A model generated the notes under the pieces. That model was not told the DNA's origin. It ran no database searches and worked only from the letters and a program-made list of their open reading frames with translations. A stretch of 64,000 nucleotides of DNA from Bryum argenteum (taxonomy: Eukaryota; Streptophyta; Bryopsida; Bryales; Bryaceae), in NCBI GenBank assembly GCA_037043015.1, contig CM073327.1:10274727-10338726 (forward strand), written 5' to 3'. The stretch's first letter is position 1. The number at the start of each line of letters is the position of its first letter. Below, one piece after another: positions 23,573 to 38,319 of the stretch. Both the position numbers and the translations under genes were made by a program.

Positions 23573-23769
23573 CAGTGCAAACTATTATGACCACTCAAAC
23601 CTTGATTGATCAACCAATTTTCTTAAGAGGAGGAATAAGATCTCCAATTGATCACATACAAGCATTCCTCCATCAAAGGGTTCAAAACTAAAATAAACAC
23701 ATGGTCCTTCATCCACAGTTGGATTTCAATTATATGTCACATTAGAAGCTCCTGTTTAAAAGCTACTCA

Positions 23770-24130
23770 AGAATCCATACAACAAATTTCCATCCTTTTT
23801 ACTTTGAAGTGGAAATGCTATCAATAAACCTATTGTAATGAAAAAATCACCAACAAGAATATTACTTTTCTTCATCTCAAATACACCCTTGAGCTAAAAA
23901 AGACGATAAGAAAATTTTATTTGCGCAAAAAAAAGCATCACAATGGTGAAAATTGCCCAAAATCTACAAAGAAAAAATGTCCAAACTAGACCCCTTGCAC
24001 AAAAAAAATAAAATAAATAAAATAAAAAAAAAATAAAAAAAAAATGCCACAACTTCCTCATATCTTGAACAAAATTAAGCTTTTTACCACAAAAAATCAA
24101 CTCAAAGTAGAGTCCAAATCAACAAAAAAA
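23770..24130. repeat. Fragment of the long TTAA family, inverted
   Basis: ACTTTGAAGTGGAAATGCTA, CCTATTGTAATGAAAAAATC and nearby words are the reverse complement of blocks at 42130-42210 and 51440-51500. No terminus is recognisable. Confidence 0.5.
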
Positions 24131-24273
24131 AGTCAAAATTCAACTGTTGGTGGAGGAGAAACAACTCCTCAACAACCATGTATATTTTGAGTTTTTTCAT
24201 CAAAAAAGCATCGTTACAAATTCAACACCCAATTTGTAACGATGTCAGTACCCCTCCCCAAATCTATCTCATT

Positions 24274-24432
24274 TGAGGGTAAATGATTGAAAATATGACT
24301 AATGCTAATCATCTTATATTTGTGGTCACATATCACATGTCATGACTGACCGTTTGTAATGACATGTGACTACAAACCCTCAAAAAGTGACTATCAATAT
24401 TCATATTTTTAGTCATTTACTCTTAATCGCAC
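24274..24432. mobile_element. Fold-back MITE (GAGTAAATGACTAAAA ends)
   Basis: The left arm GGGTAAATGATTGAAAATAT pairs with the right arm ATATTTTTAGTCATTTACTC, and internal GTCACAT/ATGTGAC words continue the fold. The same family, interrupted by another element, occurs at 50636-51785. Confidence 0.65.
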
Positions 24433-24845
24433 CAGTCCTGACAATGTAATACTATTTAATCATATTAATGTATATGACTCCCATAGTCCCTACGATTGCA
24501 GGAAATCCTCGGGAGGAGCCCAACCGTGACTCAAGTATAACAATCTTATTCAATTTTCAATTCATCGTCCATTTTCTGCAGCCACATGAGCGCAAAACAA
24601 TCCGTATATCGTTGTGAATATCCTGAGATGGATTGTTTCGGTTGTTTGGTAAATGGTTGATTTATACATTTAGCTGGGATGTACTGATCTGACCACGAGT
24701 GAGCCAAGCGAATGAACCTTTGATCCTCTTTCGGACATCAAAATCGTCATACACGAAGTTGTGAATGAGGAAATCGTGGCATGGAGATCGTAACCAACCG
24801 GCTGCCCTGAGTAGCTATGTGCATAGATCTAAGGCTCTTCCGCGA
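24433..24845. other. Intergenic, no gene seen
   Basis: Mixed composition; no recognisable frame or repeat. Confidence 0.45.
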
Positions 24846-25095
24846 TCACTGTCCTGAGAAGAAACTAAACAAATCTGCAGAAGTCGATCGGTCCGGAAGC
24901 GAAAGATCATGCAACTCTTGACGAATTGCTTCGGAAAATTCAGTTTCAGATTCAAACGGGGTAAAACTGCAATTAAAGCGGGATCTCAAAGTAAAGAGCG
25001 GATACTGCAATGATACCGCATAAGAGGGAGGTGGATCACCTTTCAGCACACGACTATACTTGAGCAGGATCTGTTCTATAGTGCGTACATCTGAT
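24846..25095 (-). CDS. Possible terminal exon of an unknown gene
   Basis: On the minus strand a CACAG acceptor at 25096-25100 opens an 82-codon frame ending in TGA at 24846. The peptide (SDVRTIEQILLKYSRVLKGD at its start, acidic/Ser-rich tail) has normal composition and no family I recognise. It lies downstream of the HAD/terpene-cyclase relic on the same strand and could be its last exon or a separate gene. Other frames at 25210-25335 and 25560-25728 may be further exons, but no consistent splice chain was found. Confidence 0.25.
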
Positions 25096-26049
25096 CTGTG
25101 TATTCACACATAGACAAGTATCCCAACCCGGACGATGACGCAGGGTCATGAGCGCGATTGCCGCGGTCGTGCAAGACGAACGTCCGTCTGCACATTCCGA
25201 TGGGCGGAGGCCGTTTTGACGGGTCTCACTGCTTTTTAGTTCGAATGGGTGATCGATCGCCATTGCTGTGGATTCTGCTATTCTCCTCCCACTATCGAAT
25301 GTAAGAAATTCATTGTTCGTACCGTCGTTCGACAATGTATACAGACAGTCACTACTCCATGTTGTGCACGTACTGCAAGTGCGTCGTCGAGGTATGGTGA
25401 CATCTCCTAAGAAAGTTTGTAATTCTGAAACAAACTCAGAGGAATGTTTACTTGGGATGTATCAATGCATGTCAGATTAGATGCGGCACCATATCTTTTG
25501 CACTGTTTAGTTCTAAAACTGAGCGAATCCTAATCTCGTGACGAGAGCTATGATGTACCTGTCGTTTCGTAAGCAGGGTTTTCTTCTCCCTACTTCTCGA
25601 TTGTTGATTGAAATCCGTATCATCAATTTGGGCTTGAAAGCACTGGAGAAGCCGTGTTTCTCATCTCTGGCAGCGAACCACTTGTGCATTGCAGCATTTA
25701 ACAGAGTAAGAAACATGCATTGCAGCATTTAACAAAGAAAGACAGAGGAGCACGCACAACTTCAGCATGGAAATTTGAATCTGCAACCATGTCATCGGTG
25801 ATAGTGAGCCTCGAGCACCACATGGTTCTCATCAGTTTTGTATCGAACACGTTAATGAATTAGATTCCATTATAATGAGAAGAATTACACATTTTGAGTC
25901 CAACGAAATGGGTTTTTGTTGCAAGGGAGGGGCACGTGATGTACAGGAAAGTTGTTGAAAGGCAAATCTTGTACTGTATGGTGAAACTCATAGAAAGATT
26001 GTTGAAATGGGAAAGGAAATGATCATAGCAGACTAAATCGGATATTGAA

Positions 26050-27265
26050 TGTACATTCCAAAAGGAAAGCAAGATCCATACTACAATGAAAAGCTTCGAT
26101 GATGTTCCAACCCCTGCTTGCAATTCGATGTGCAGCGACAGCAAAAGCAATAGTGGTGAGATCGTTAGCAAACCAGCTCTTGTGGTCACAATAAGAATAA
26201 TACGAGCACATGGTCCATTCTGCGCCGCAGTGGATTGAAGTACACCGTAAACAGTCCGTCTTCATTCCTGTACTCCAGCATCGTGTCTAACACTCGGTTA
26301 ATCGTGTCCATGTCCACCATATTTCCAAAACCATGCATCATTGATTATGCCATTGACGTTGTGTCCATCAGGGAAATTCTGGTGGCTTCTTGCATTCTCA
26401 GTTTCATGAGAAGGTCGACGACGTTCCGCTCCGGGAAGGAGTTGAATCGCCTTGTTTCTGGAGCTTCTTGCACAGGGAGGTAACTAGGATCGTTCAGAAG
26501 CTCCGCCATGAGGAACAGGTCGTAGTCAACTTGAACCTTGACGCCTTCGAAGGTGATAGATGGCTGACCTTTGTTTGTGTGGAGAAAACCGCTAATTGTT
26601 CTTCTTCCGTGCGAAGGTGGTAAACCAGGAGGTCGACCGCGGAAGTTGGGTCATCAACGAGAACGGTGGTGAATCCCAGCACTTCGGCAGCTACGACGTT
26701 CTGCAACGTATCGTCGTCAAAGAGTGTCCGCGAGGGGAGACACTCACAAAAAATGGTGAAATTCTCCTAAGCTTGGCTTTCTAATTCCGACTGCCCCGGA
26801 GTAGAAAATGGCATCGAATTTCTGGAAGAGTTCTGGAAAGGCAGTGAGCATGGCGTCGTAGTCTTCCTTCGCAGCGTTTGTCATACAGTAGAGTTTCAGG
26901 TTGGACGACTGCCTCCTGAGAGCTTCGATGAGGGTGACAAGTTCGGGAACGGGAGCGAGAGAAGCGCGTGCTTTGACGACGAAGGTCTGAATGTCGGCCT
27001 CGGAGATTGTAGGTGCGAGATGAGCTAGTTCTTGTTGAGTCTGGGTCCAGGTAAACTTTCCCTCCTGATACCGGTGCCAGACATGGCTACGCATCATGCG
27101 TCTGACAACTTCGGGATGCAGAGCCATGCCGTGGCCCACATCCAGATTTGGCTTCAAAAGCACACCGTCAATGTTGAAGCAGACGTTCATGAACTGCCCG
27201 GTGCAACTCAAGTGCGGAATCACATTACTTACATTGTTCTCCGTCAGTCTCATATCGGACACCAT
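26050..27265 (-). pseudogene. HAD-type terpene cyclase (HAD + class II cyclase fusion), decayed
   Basis: In the fungal/bacterial family (for example AstC) a HAD phosphatase domain is fused to a class II-like cyclase that makes drimane-type sesquiterpenes. HAD part: FNIDGV (motif I, nucleophile Asp replaced by Asn) at 27178-27161, SHVWHRYQEGKFTW, CMTNAA (motif II), SGAVGIRKPS (motif III Lys) and LFDDDTLQNV (motif IV, DDD at 26710-26718). Cyclase part: SITFEGVKVQ, DTTS of a DxDTT motif (26357-26365), YRNEDGLFTVYFNP and HRIASRGW. These match the family order, but the frame changes at a six-T run (26748-26753), again near 26570-26600, by a one-base loss just before DTT, and after MDHVL. A TAA interrupts at 26345-26347. 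Neighbouring genes are intact, so sequencing error is unlikely. The later cyclase motifs were not found. The start is a guess. Confidence 0.75.
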
Positions 27266-27379
27266 CGGCACTGCCAGAACTAGCAACGTCCAATTCACCG
27301 AATGGACAATGCAAAGAACTCCGGAGTCAAAAGATCTTTGTTGCATTGACACAGTTGAAGCTCCCGATCGAACCTCCAC

Positions 27380-30300
27380 AACCTGAGATCTTCATACGGT
27401 GTATGAAATCTCGTAATTCGCGGCAGAGATATTTCATACCTGAAGGAGCGGGCACAGTGACCCCCGCTGTTTTGCTTCTGGACGGTTCGAGAATCTTCTG
27501 AGGGACACGCAGCGAGCAGTCGGTGATCTGTTGTACTGTACAGTTGCCGGCGCTGCTGGATTCGTTACCTGAAGTAAGCTACTATGCATATTCTGCTTAA
27601 ACTCATGCGACTGAAGCTAGCCAGCTTGCGCGCACTCAGTAACCAAGTTTCCACTTAACAGTAGCTTTGTCCTAGCGAGCTTCAATTGCGTGGAGTAGGT
27701 CCAAGAGCAGTTGTACGAATCAGTATCGGACACTGATCTGTAGCATGCGTTCGAACTTGGAATTGTAGGTTCTGAAAAGCCGCCATCTAATGAAGGGCTT
27801 GTTCCGTGGGCATCCTGAACTTCGATACCAGAGGAAGTCACATCAGAAGTCAAAGGCCAAATGTAGATGGAGTAGTGGAAAATGCAGATACAGCAAACGA
27901 AGTCGTTGAAGAGTATGATACAAACGATTCACTACACTCCAAGGCGGACGTACAGGTGTGGATTGGATAACTGATTTTACCTATCTGAGTAGCTTTCATA
28001 ATGAAGGAGGCTGTCGGGAGCATGAGATAAGTGCTGCTCCAAGACTCTTACACTAGATAGTGCATATTCCTACTAATACTTGGATCAAACAGAAGAAAAT
28101 ACGAATACCTTCTCGCACTTTTTGAAGGAAGGAGCGGTGACGGCTTGCAGCCACAGTTTGTCGCGTCTTTTGTTTCTGAGTGGGTCACAAAGTAAGAAGT
28201 TAGTTGTTACTGAAAGTCCACTTCCTGGTTGTGGCGTGTGTACAGCACACATGAGACACACGTGAAAGACAACGACAAATCTACCCGAAAGACACTGAAT
28301 CATGACTGGTCACTACATGGTGGATCACACTAAATTCGGCTTGCTTAGTCCATCACAGGAACCAGTCGAACTAGAATTCAAGTGCTTGCAAAAAGCCACA
28401 TGAAAACATCATTTCCTGCCCAGAGTAACGTGTACAGTTTGCATGTACGCATAGTGGGATATAGCATAACTGCCAAAAAGCATGTTCGAGTGGTGGCGTT
28501 GACACCGGTGACTTGCTGGAAGAACGCCGGGGACGGCCATGGCCACGTCCATCACATACGAGCTGGACACGATGCAGGATGTTGAGAAGCGGGTGCTGGC
28601 ACCCGCAGACACGTTCTAGGTGCCGCGAATGCTCGGCACAATGCATCTATCCTCCTCCCCCGATCATTTTCATGACATTATTTCTTCAAACCTTCAAACC
28701 TAGTTCCCTACTTGCTCTCACTGTCAGTTGCTCTACGTTTATACACCAACAAAATTGATATCCTTGCCCCGGCTTGATTTCTAATCTTAAGTCTAAATAC
28801 ACTTTCTGAAGTAGATCATTTCGTATTCTCATGCGTTTTCTCAGAGGCTTTGGGACGAAGTTCTCAGGCTTTGGGACTAAGTCCTCTAGGACCTTCAGCC
28901 TCGCAATTGATTGTTGTTCATTACTTTTAATAACATTTTAGAATAATTTAAATTGGGTGTTGTCCGGGCCTAGACCATGTCTCCCAAAATTGATAAATCA
29001 GTACACATAGAGCGTAAGAGAATTTCACAATTTGAGGTCAGAATGGGATCAGGTGTTTTCAAGTCTTACTGATAATGAATAGACTAAAAAGGGAACTTGC
29101 TCAGTCGTAGGTTTCCTGCGTTCAATGACGTGGACTACACAATTGCTCTCTGGCGAGAATCGCCCATCACAAGGCTCTCTAACTTGACTTTATTTTTATT
29201 TCTTATAAAACCCTGAGAGGAGAACTTTTGGCCGCTGAGGAGGGCTCTGACCCCGCTGGCGTTTTAAGCTTTGTTTGGTTGTTTCGGTCCCTTTCAAAGC
29301 TAGTTTGATATTGTAGTTTTGTAAATCCTCATGGCATGCATAATTGTTGGTATTTGAGGTGAGATTTGATGATTTTCATTTGAACAACATTTTCCTAAGA
29401 TATTGGTAAATCTAGAAATTTTTGATAGAAACATAATATTGATTAAATAAGAGCATCTTTCATTGCCCCCTCACGCCCCAAGTTGGAGCCATCTTCAAGA
29501 TCATTTTTTAATTCCCACCTTATGGAAGTATACAATTCATTGGTCAATGGGGTTGAAGTTCCTCATTCCCCTAAATAGTAATACTTCATCAATTGGAGAT
29601 ATGTTGTGATTGCTTCTAATTCAATCTAGCATTAACTCCAACATAGTATAAGCTGCAATGTGGCGTGTCTTGTATTTCAAAATTCTTAAGTACAAAGCTA
29701 ACTCCAATTATTGATATGTTGTTCCAATGCCATCATGGATTCATACTTTGATCATGATCCAAATGCCTCAAGCTTACCTTATACTGGTTGAGATGTAAAA
29801 TTTCCACAACTATTTTTCATATACGCCAATGAAATTAAAATATGACAACATATCCATCGCCATACAATGAAACTAAAGTATGGCAGCCCGCCTATTCAAA
29901 AGATGATGAAGAAGACAACCATGGCGTTAGTTAAGGTACTGAGAATGGTAGGATATTTTACACTCTTCATGGTAGAATGATATCATCTGGTGAGTGGGGA
30001 GAGATAGCTTGCCAAATGTAGGGCCTATTAGCTTAGAAAGGAGAAATCCATACCCCTTCAAACTTCCAAACCAACAAAAAGTTTGTATTGTAATGTATTA
30101 TCACATATATTGTATCAAATTGAGGCTTTTTCCTTAAGAAATAGTCCTTTATTTTTTCAAGAAATAGTTACAAGTGGCAGTGTGTCCCACCTACGGGCGC
30201 TTGAAATAGCCATAGGGTAAGTACAACTATTTTTAGACACTTTAGCCATTCACCATACTTGAATTGATGACACGTGTGATTTAATTACTATTTTTCAGTG

Positions 30301-30605
30301 CTTAGCAAATTTTTTTTAAAAAACGACAAAATCTCCCTATTTTTGTGAAATTTTTAAGCACTTACATATTTTACTACAAGTTTTAGAAGTGACTAATATA
30401 AGTACATCTATAGTCGTTCACCCTACTGCATGTACATATGAGGAACATACTATCCAAAGGTAATCTTCATTCTATCCCAAGAAAATCTTCATTCTGGGTT
30501 GTCTGATTTTGGGGGCCATCCGGATATAGATTCTCTTACCCTAACAACTGGCCTAGAGGTCTGGTCCAACAAAACAGCTATAGATACTCATTTACCATCA
30601 ATCTT

Positions 30606-30614
<9 letters not shown>
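27380..30614. other. Intergenic, no gene seen
   Basis: 27.4-28.7 kb is of balanced composition with small unrecognised frames on the minus strand (27617-27853, 28371-28646). From 28.8 kb it is AT-rich with nothing recognisable. Confidence 0.5.

Positions 30615-30692
<78 letters not shown>
30615..30692. repeat. (TA)n microsatellite
   Basis: An almost pure TA dinucleotide tract of roughly 75 bases, about 420 bases upstream of the RUVBL2 start codon. Confidence 0.98.
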
Positions 30693-30694
<2 letters not shown>

Positions 30695-30929
30695 AAATTT
30701 TTTAGAATTTTAAACATTTAAATCTTTACCAAAATATTGGCCAAAAAGATATTTTTGACAGAATTCAAAAGCATTTATAGCAAGGGTGAATGAAAAATTG
30801 ATAGTCACTCGCCCATTCAAATTTCAGTAACCTTGGAGCGGCCCTAATACAACAGGCATAGGCGTTCCTTCCTTCGTAAGGAAGACGGTTGTCATTGCAA
30901 TGGCGGTAAACAATGGCGGGGTTGTCATT

Positions 30930-31025
30930 CGCAAGATCGATTACATTGTCCTCAATTCTGCTTCCATTCGACGCACTATGGCGGAATCGATCAAATTATG
31001 CTTCCATTCAACGCAATGGCGGAAC
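30930..31025. repeat. Short direct duplication in the RUVBL2 upstream region
   Basis: TGCTTCCATTCGACGCACTA and a near copy TGCTTCCATTCAACGCAATG, each followed by TGGCGGAA and TGATCAA-like words, lie ~35-45 bases apart, 90-170 bases before the start codon. Confidence 0.6.
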
Positions 31026-31046
31026 TGATCAATTTGCTGCTTATGA

Positions 31047-32992
<1,946 letters not shown>

Positions 32993-33684
32993 TAACTCAA
33001 TTGACACAAAACAGAGAAGTCCATCTGACACAGGAAGCAATTACACTGGTAACCGGACGCTCACAGACCAAATTAAAAGTTTCAAACAATCGAGAAGAGG
33101 GTCGCCAATTATGAAACTGAAATGCGTCACAAACCATTTTTACCGGCCAATATTACATATTTTGGTGTACATCAATGGGAAGGTCAGTCGTCCCTCCCAC
33201 TAAAAAAAGTAGAGCAGAGCATCTGGCTTACATCTACTAACTAAATCGTGCTGAAGCCTGGCTCGCCTCCGTAAAAAGCAGCGTACAACTGCAGGCATGA
33301 CCTCCCTTGGGGAAATCAAACCGTTTCTTTCTTACATTTCTTTGCAACCTTAGCAGGTGTTCAGAAACGGGGGGGAAAAAAAACAAAACACAACGACCAT
33401 GTCCCAAAAGAGACAGTTCAACTCTCCACGGGAAATCATTGTGGAATTCATCATTGTGCCCTTGTGTGTTGTAGGTAAAGACGGATTTGCGGACAATGCA
33501 GCTCTGTTTCTATAAATATGCAGTGCACCTGCAACCCGGTTCTTCGATAGCAGCAAACAGAGTGTGCGACGTCGAGTCGAGCACACAAATCTTTTCCAAT
33601 CCACGCATGCAGAAAAAAACAGGTCCCGACCATCTTCAATCGAGAAGATTTGTTGCACGAGACCGGGTCACTTAGGGTTCATCG
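32993..33684. other. Convergent 3' flanks of RUVBL2 and KAI2
   Basis: Presumed 3' UTRs of both genes. A G-run followed by an A-run lies at 33369-33385. No frame worth calling. Confidence 0.6.
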
Positions 33685-34923
33685 TCACCGCAAGCAACCG
33701 GCGATATGGCGTTTCAAGACCGGGATGACAATGTCGGGGGAACTGAGCTGCGGCAAGTGGCCCTCGGTTGGCAAAACCTCGACTATCGTGGGACCGCCGA
33801 GCGAGTGGTGCAAGTAATCCGCCACCACCACTGGCACGGCCAAGTCCTTGCTGCTTTGCAAGATGTGGCACGGGACGGTCACGTGGGGTAACATCAATCG
33901 CAGATCGCTCTGGAAGATCGTCTTCGCTACGCTGAAGGCGATGTCGGGCCGAATATTAAACAACGTACGACCGAACTCCTGCACTGCCTGGGAATCTATG
34001 TCGGCTCCCACCGCCAGCGGCGCGAATCCAGACACCCACGCTTTGAAGTTGGACTGCATCGCCTCAAACAACTGATTCAAATCTTCCTGCTCAAATCCTC
34101 CGAAGTAGTCCACGTCATTCAGGTACCTACACAACAAAAGTCACCGCTCAACACCTCATCCTTCCAAATCACTTATCGTCCTTCAGTCAAAAACTGACGC
34201 AGTTGCGATAACAAAAACACTGATCAAAACAAGTAGCCAAAACGCTCCCCACAGTAAAGAAACACGAAACTGTAGCAGTGTGATTCATCTTCTCTTAGCA
34301 TACCGATTCACTCGAACGTGCTGTACCATCCGACACTTACTTCGCCAACACACTGATTGCTAATTAAGGAAAGGACTGCATAGGACGAACGTGGCGCATT
34401 CTCGAACGATCAACACTCTCAACTCCGTAAAACGACGAAAAACTTTCGACGTCTCCAGTGACGGATTCCGAAGACCACGAACCCTAAGCAGAAATATGAG
34501 CATCCGGCAACCCTGTCCGCTCTTTGACGAACGACGTGTCACGTACCGAGGAGATGCGGAGATAGTGATGATCTTCTCGAAGCATTCAGGGCGCTCTAGG
34601 GAAGCAAGGCAAGCAACCATGCCGGCGACGGAATGACCAACAAAGGTGCAAGTCTCGATGTCAAGCTCATCAAGAATGGACAAAAGGTCATCAGCGTAGC
34701 CGTGGAGAGTGGAATATCTTGAGAAGCTGAAATACTCCGGGTCTGTGGTGCCGGCGCCCATGTTGTCGAACAAGACGACCCGGTAGTTGTCCACGAGGTG
34801 CGGGATAACATGCTGCCAAACAGATTGATCCGTGCCAAAGCCGTGCCCTAGCACCACCACCTCCTCGCCCGTTCCGACCACGCGCACATTGTGCGCCTCG
34901 ATCAAAGTCGGCAACTCAGCCAT
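33685..34923 (-). CDS. KAI2: KAI2 karrikin/KL receptor (alpha/beta hydrolase), 2 exons
   Basis: This receptor-hydrolase for karrikins and the undefined endogenous KAI2 ligand works with the F-box protein MAX2 in the nucleus and cytosol. Exon 1 is 34923-34547 and exon 2 is 34126-33685, with GT-AG borders inside the codon for Arg of SASPRY, the conserved intron position of the family; 272 aa. Seen: [13 protein letters not shown] (oxyanion region), NMGAGTTDP, nucleophile Ser in [23 protein letters not shown], catalytic Asp in SSKDLAVPV and His in [10 protein letters not shown]. The triad is complete. Wording through the lid ([19 protein letters not shown]) is KAI2-like rather than D14-like. The N-terminus starts [13 protein letters not shown], close to family starts. 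No break; likely functional. Confidence 0.97.
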
Positions 34924-37598
34924 CGCTAGTTTGCTCCCTCCAACACCACGTACAATCCAGGTACTCTCACAAACCCTCTCAAGACTTTCAGCTCATGATT
35001 TTGACCATGAATCTGAATCGATGCATGAGTCTGATCATTCAAGAGCGAGACTGTTGCTGCCGAGTGATGGATTAAAGTAGTGAGGTGGTGCTGTGGTGGT
35101 GATAAAGTGCGAGGGGCTGGGAGGGGTGGGACCCGAGCAGGGGTAAAAGGATAGGAGGGGCTGCTTGATAGGTACCACGGAGTCTGTGTATTGGGCTGAA
35201 GGGTTTTGCTAACTGTCCTAGTGCTCAAGTGGCTGGCCACTTGGGGGAGGGTCGGCACTGCAAGTGGGTATCTTCAAATCTGACGCTCGCCAGTCGGAAT
35301 TGGCCCCATCACAATCAATTGACCCCGCCCCATTGCCTACCTAGCTTGGTTGGTAGGTAGGTACTGGATGGCCGTCTGTCTTGGAATGGCTTCGTCCGCC
35401 CCATTGACGCTGGCGTGATTGAACCATCCCTTTACCCAAATGGTGGGTGGGATACATGAACCTTTTTCTCTGTTTCCTTGTTTAAATAATGCATGTAAAT
35501 CAAACTAAAGTTGCCCTTGTCAACTTCAAGATTGAATACATTCTAGGTGTTCAAAAAGCCACCTTGATATTAGACAATAGGAAGTTTCCTTGGAAGTAGG
35601 TGTTCAATATATCACCTTTATAATAATAATAAGAAAATTTCAAGTTTCAAAATGATTGGGAATTTCATAAACATTCTTAACCGTTAGCTATGTACGGAAC
35701 CAATTTTGAATGAAAGTGGATGTACAATTTAAGAACCAACATTGTACATGTACTTTCAAGGCCAACAAAAATTTTCATTCTTTTCTTCCTAATTTGTAAT
35801 AGAGTTCTAACCAAATCCACAATTATGTCTAAAACTATTAACTCAAGTTGGAAGAATAGTGAATTTTACAAGGTCAAGCTTCAAAATGTGATTCATACAA
35901 TACTTCAAAGAAAATAGTAGAAATTTTATGATTTAAAGCGTTTTCAGAATTCTTAAAGCACTAGGAATCTAGCCATTGGGATTATGAAGGGTTGGTTTAC
36001 ATTAGGGTACAGAAGTTCACCAGAACTAGAATGTAGGGACTCTTGACTAGTTTTTCAATCATGATTAGTTAAAAGTTGAACTCTTCACTTGCAGGTGTTT
36101 ATTCTCTGAAGAACGTTGATAAGATTACATGGCCATTTACATGACAACAATTTCAGGGGGAAAAAAGTGACATGCCAGCCTGAAAACTCCATAGCAGGTA
36201 AACAAATTCTAAATCTCTTGCAATTTCTTAGACACATCCTCCCTTACCTCAAATAAGTATATCTTGAACAAGACTTCTTGACCTTCTCCACCGTAGCACC
36301 GTAGTGTGTGTAGACAGACCCAAAGATTATCCACCTTGTAGTGAGTCACAGCACCGCCCAACAGAGAGAGAGCACGTATGGGCACCAATGCACGCTCATA
36401 GCATCCAGTACTCCGTACAGGCCAGTCTGGTTGACCGAATCTAGGGGTGCTACGTAGCGTGGAATCGGATCCGATTATATAAATTCGCTGCAGTACGCTG
36501 TGAATGAATAGTATCAAATCTCTTCGTCCTGGCCCCTTTAATGTTAACTAATCTCGGTGGTTGTGATTGTACACACCATGCTATTCTCAAGGCCCAACCA
36601 GAGCCTGTGCTCTCTCTCTGAACTAGATCCTGCCTTCTTTGTGGTCCAGAACTCCAGATTTTGTTCCCTCAAATTTCATGGTCTGCGCTGTTGCTTTTTT
36701 CTTTTCCTTTTCCTTTTCTTGAAACAACTACAATTGAATAGTTCTGCTAGTAGAGATCAAATCTCATACAGTGAAGGAAATTCAGTATTTGTGTCAAATA
36801 CAGGAACTTAATTGGGCATATTCTTTGTGATGAAATGAAAACAAAGTACAATTATGTGAGGGTGAAGTTGAAATTATGTTGAACGAAGACTCCATCCACC
36901 TCGGAATAGTTTTAGAGTTCGGTAAGCCTGATCATAGCCTGATCATGAGAAAATATTAATATTTACATCAATTGACAATCTATGTGTGTGGCTTCTAAAG
37001 AAAATTTAAAACTCAAACATGTTCCCCTATAGTTATATGTGACTAGTATATTTTGAATAGATTTATCACTCTAATTTTGTGGAATCTATGGGCATGCCAG
37101 CGACCAGTTCTGAGTAGGAGCGGCCAAGTGAGGACTTTAAACTGATGAGCACTAGGAAGGGGGTTCGAAGGAAGCCCACCAAATCCCACCAAGTTGACTT
37201 GTCTAGGAGCGAAAATCATCATTCGTTAGATGTTCAAAAATACCTCATATGCCCAATTTGAACAAATTTTGAGTAAGATATGGCTATTTGAAAATGTCTG
37301 CAATTGGTTGTTTTGTCCAATTTCAGCGAAGTACCCAATCTGTGGGTACATTTTGCTTAACTCGAGCTAATTGCATTTTCCCAAAATCATTGAATATTCC
37401 CATTAAAACAAAATACGTGTTTGCACCCATTTCTGCACCCTCTAGATATACCCATTTTAGCTTGCTTGCATCATCAACTTTGACATTGAGTTGGTGTGAT
37501 TGGCCAATCAAGCCTCGAGATTAGGGCATTGAATATCAGAGAGGAAACAATATATGAATGCTTCAGGTTGTGGGTTCCACAGATGGGTGGCTATGTTC
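34924..37598. other. KAI2 upstream region and intergenic, no gene seen
   Basis: The first ~400 bases are balanced in composition and are probably KAI2 promoter and leader. TAGGTAGG-type words occur near 35340. From 35.5 kb it is AT-rich. A 102-codon minus frame at 36209-36517 has no known domain. Confidence 0.5.
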
Positions 37599-37601
37599 TA
37601 A

Positions 37602-38316
37602 GAGCATGCCCAGCCCGCACTGTGGGCCGGGAAGTGGAGCCATATTTAGTGTGTGAGGAGCCCCAGCCTACACACTATCCCTCTACCCCGGTCAAGAGGG
37701 TTGAGGTCTCCTAAATTCTAGAACACCATATGATCAAACCACCTATTGTCGTGCACTTAAGGAAAATTTGACGGAATTTATATACTTGGAAAGAGAAATG
37801 AGTGGGTTACTATTTTTCAATGAGGAAAAGACTCACTTTCCCTATTTTTGTGGTTTTAAAAAAAACACACATAATCAAAATACAATTTTTAGAAGCAGTA
37901 GCCTAAAGACAGGCACCCTAATTATGTTTGCATGGGGTACATGCAAGAGAGGTTAGATCTTTATGAAAGAAAAAATCTTGGGTGCACGCCCTTAGGTAGG
38001 TGTCCGCTTATAGGTGGTTTCACCGTAACTCCAAGTTATCCCTTGCCTTCATTCACATTTTAGTGTCCCTATCAACCAATGCAATAGTGTCACATGGCAC
38101 AGATTTCATTGGCAAAAATAATTTCTATTATAATCTGCTTGTCATCAAATGTGATTGGTGAGAGGCCTTTTCCTCTGGCATGTGATTGGCGAGAGGCCTT
38201 TTGTTGTGGCCTATGTCCAGGCCTCGGGTAGGGCGACTAACGCCCGGCTCAACGGCGCCTGCAAGGTTTTCCTGGAGCAGAGCGGCTCGGCTTGACGGAC
38301 ATTGCTAGGCATGCTC
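37602..38316. mobile_element. PIF/Harbinger-like MITE, 715 bp
   Basis: It begins GAGCATGCCCAGC and ends GCTAGGCATGCTC, flanked by TAA on both sides (37599-37601, 38317-38319). It is GC-richer than its flanks and has no coding capacity. The superfamily is inferred from the 3 bp TWA duplication and the GAGCATSC end. Confidence 0.7.
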
Positions 38317-38319
38317 TAA

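Noticed and set aside
28371-28646. Minus-strand frame that could suggest a P450 piece near the cyclase relic
   Set aside because: No heme-binding FxxGxRxCxG, ExxR or PERF motif; the resemblance is to a few residues only.
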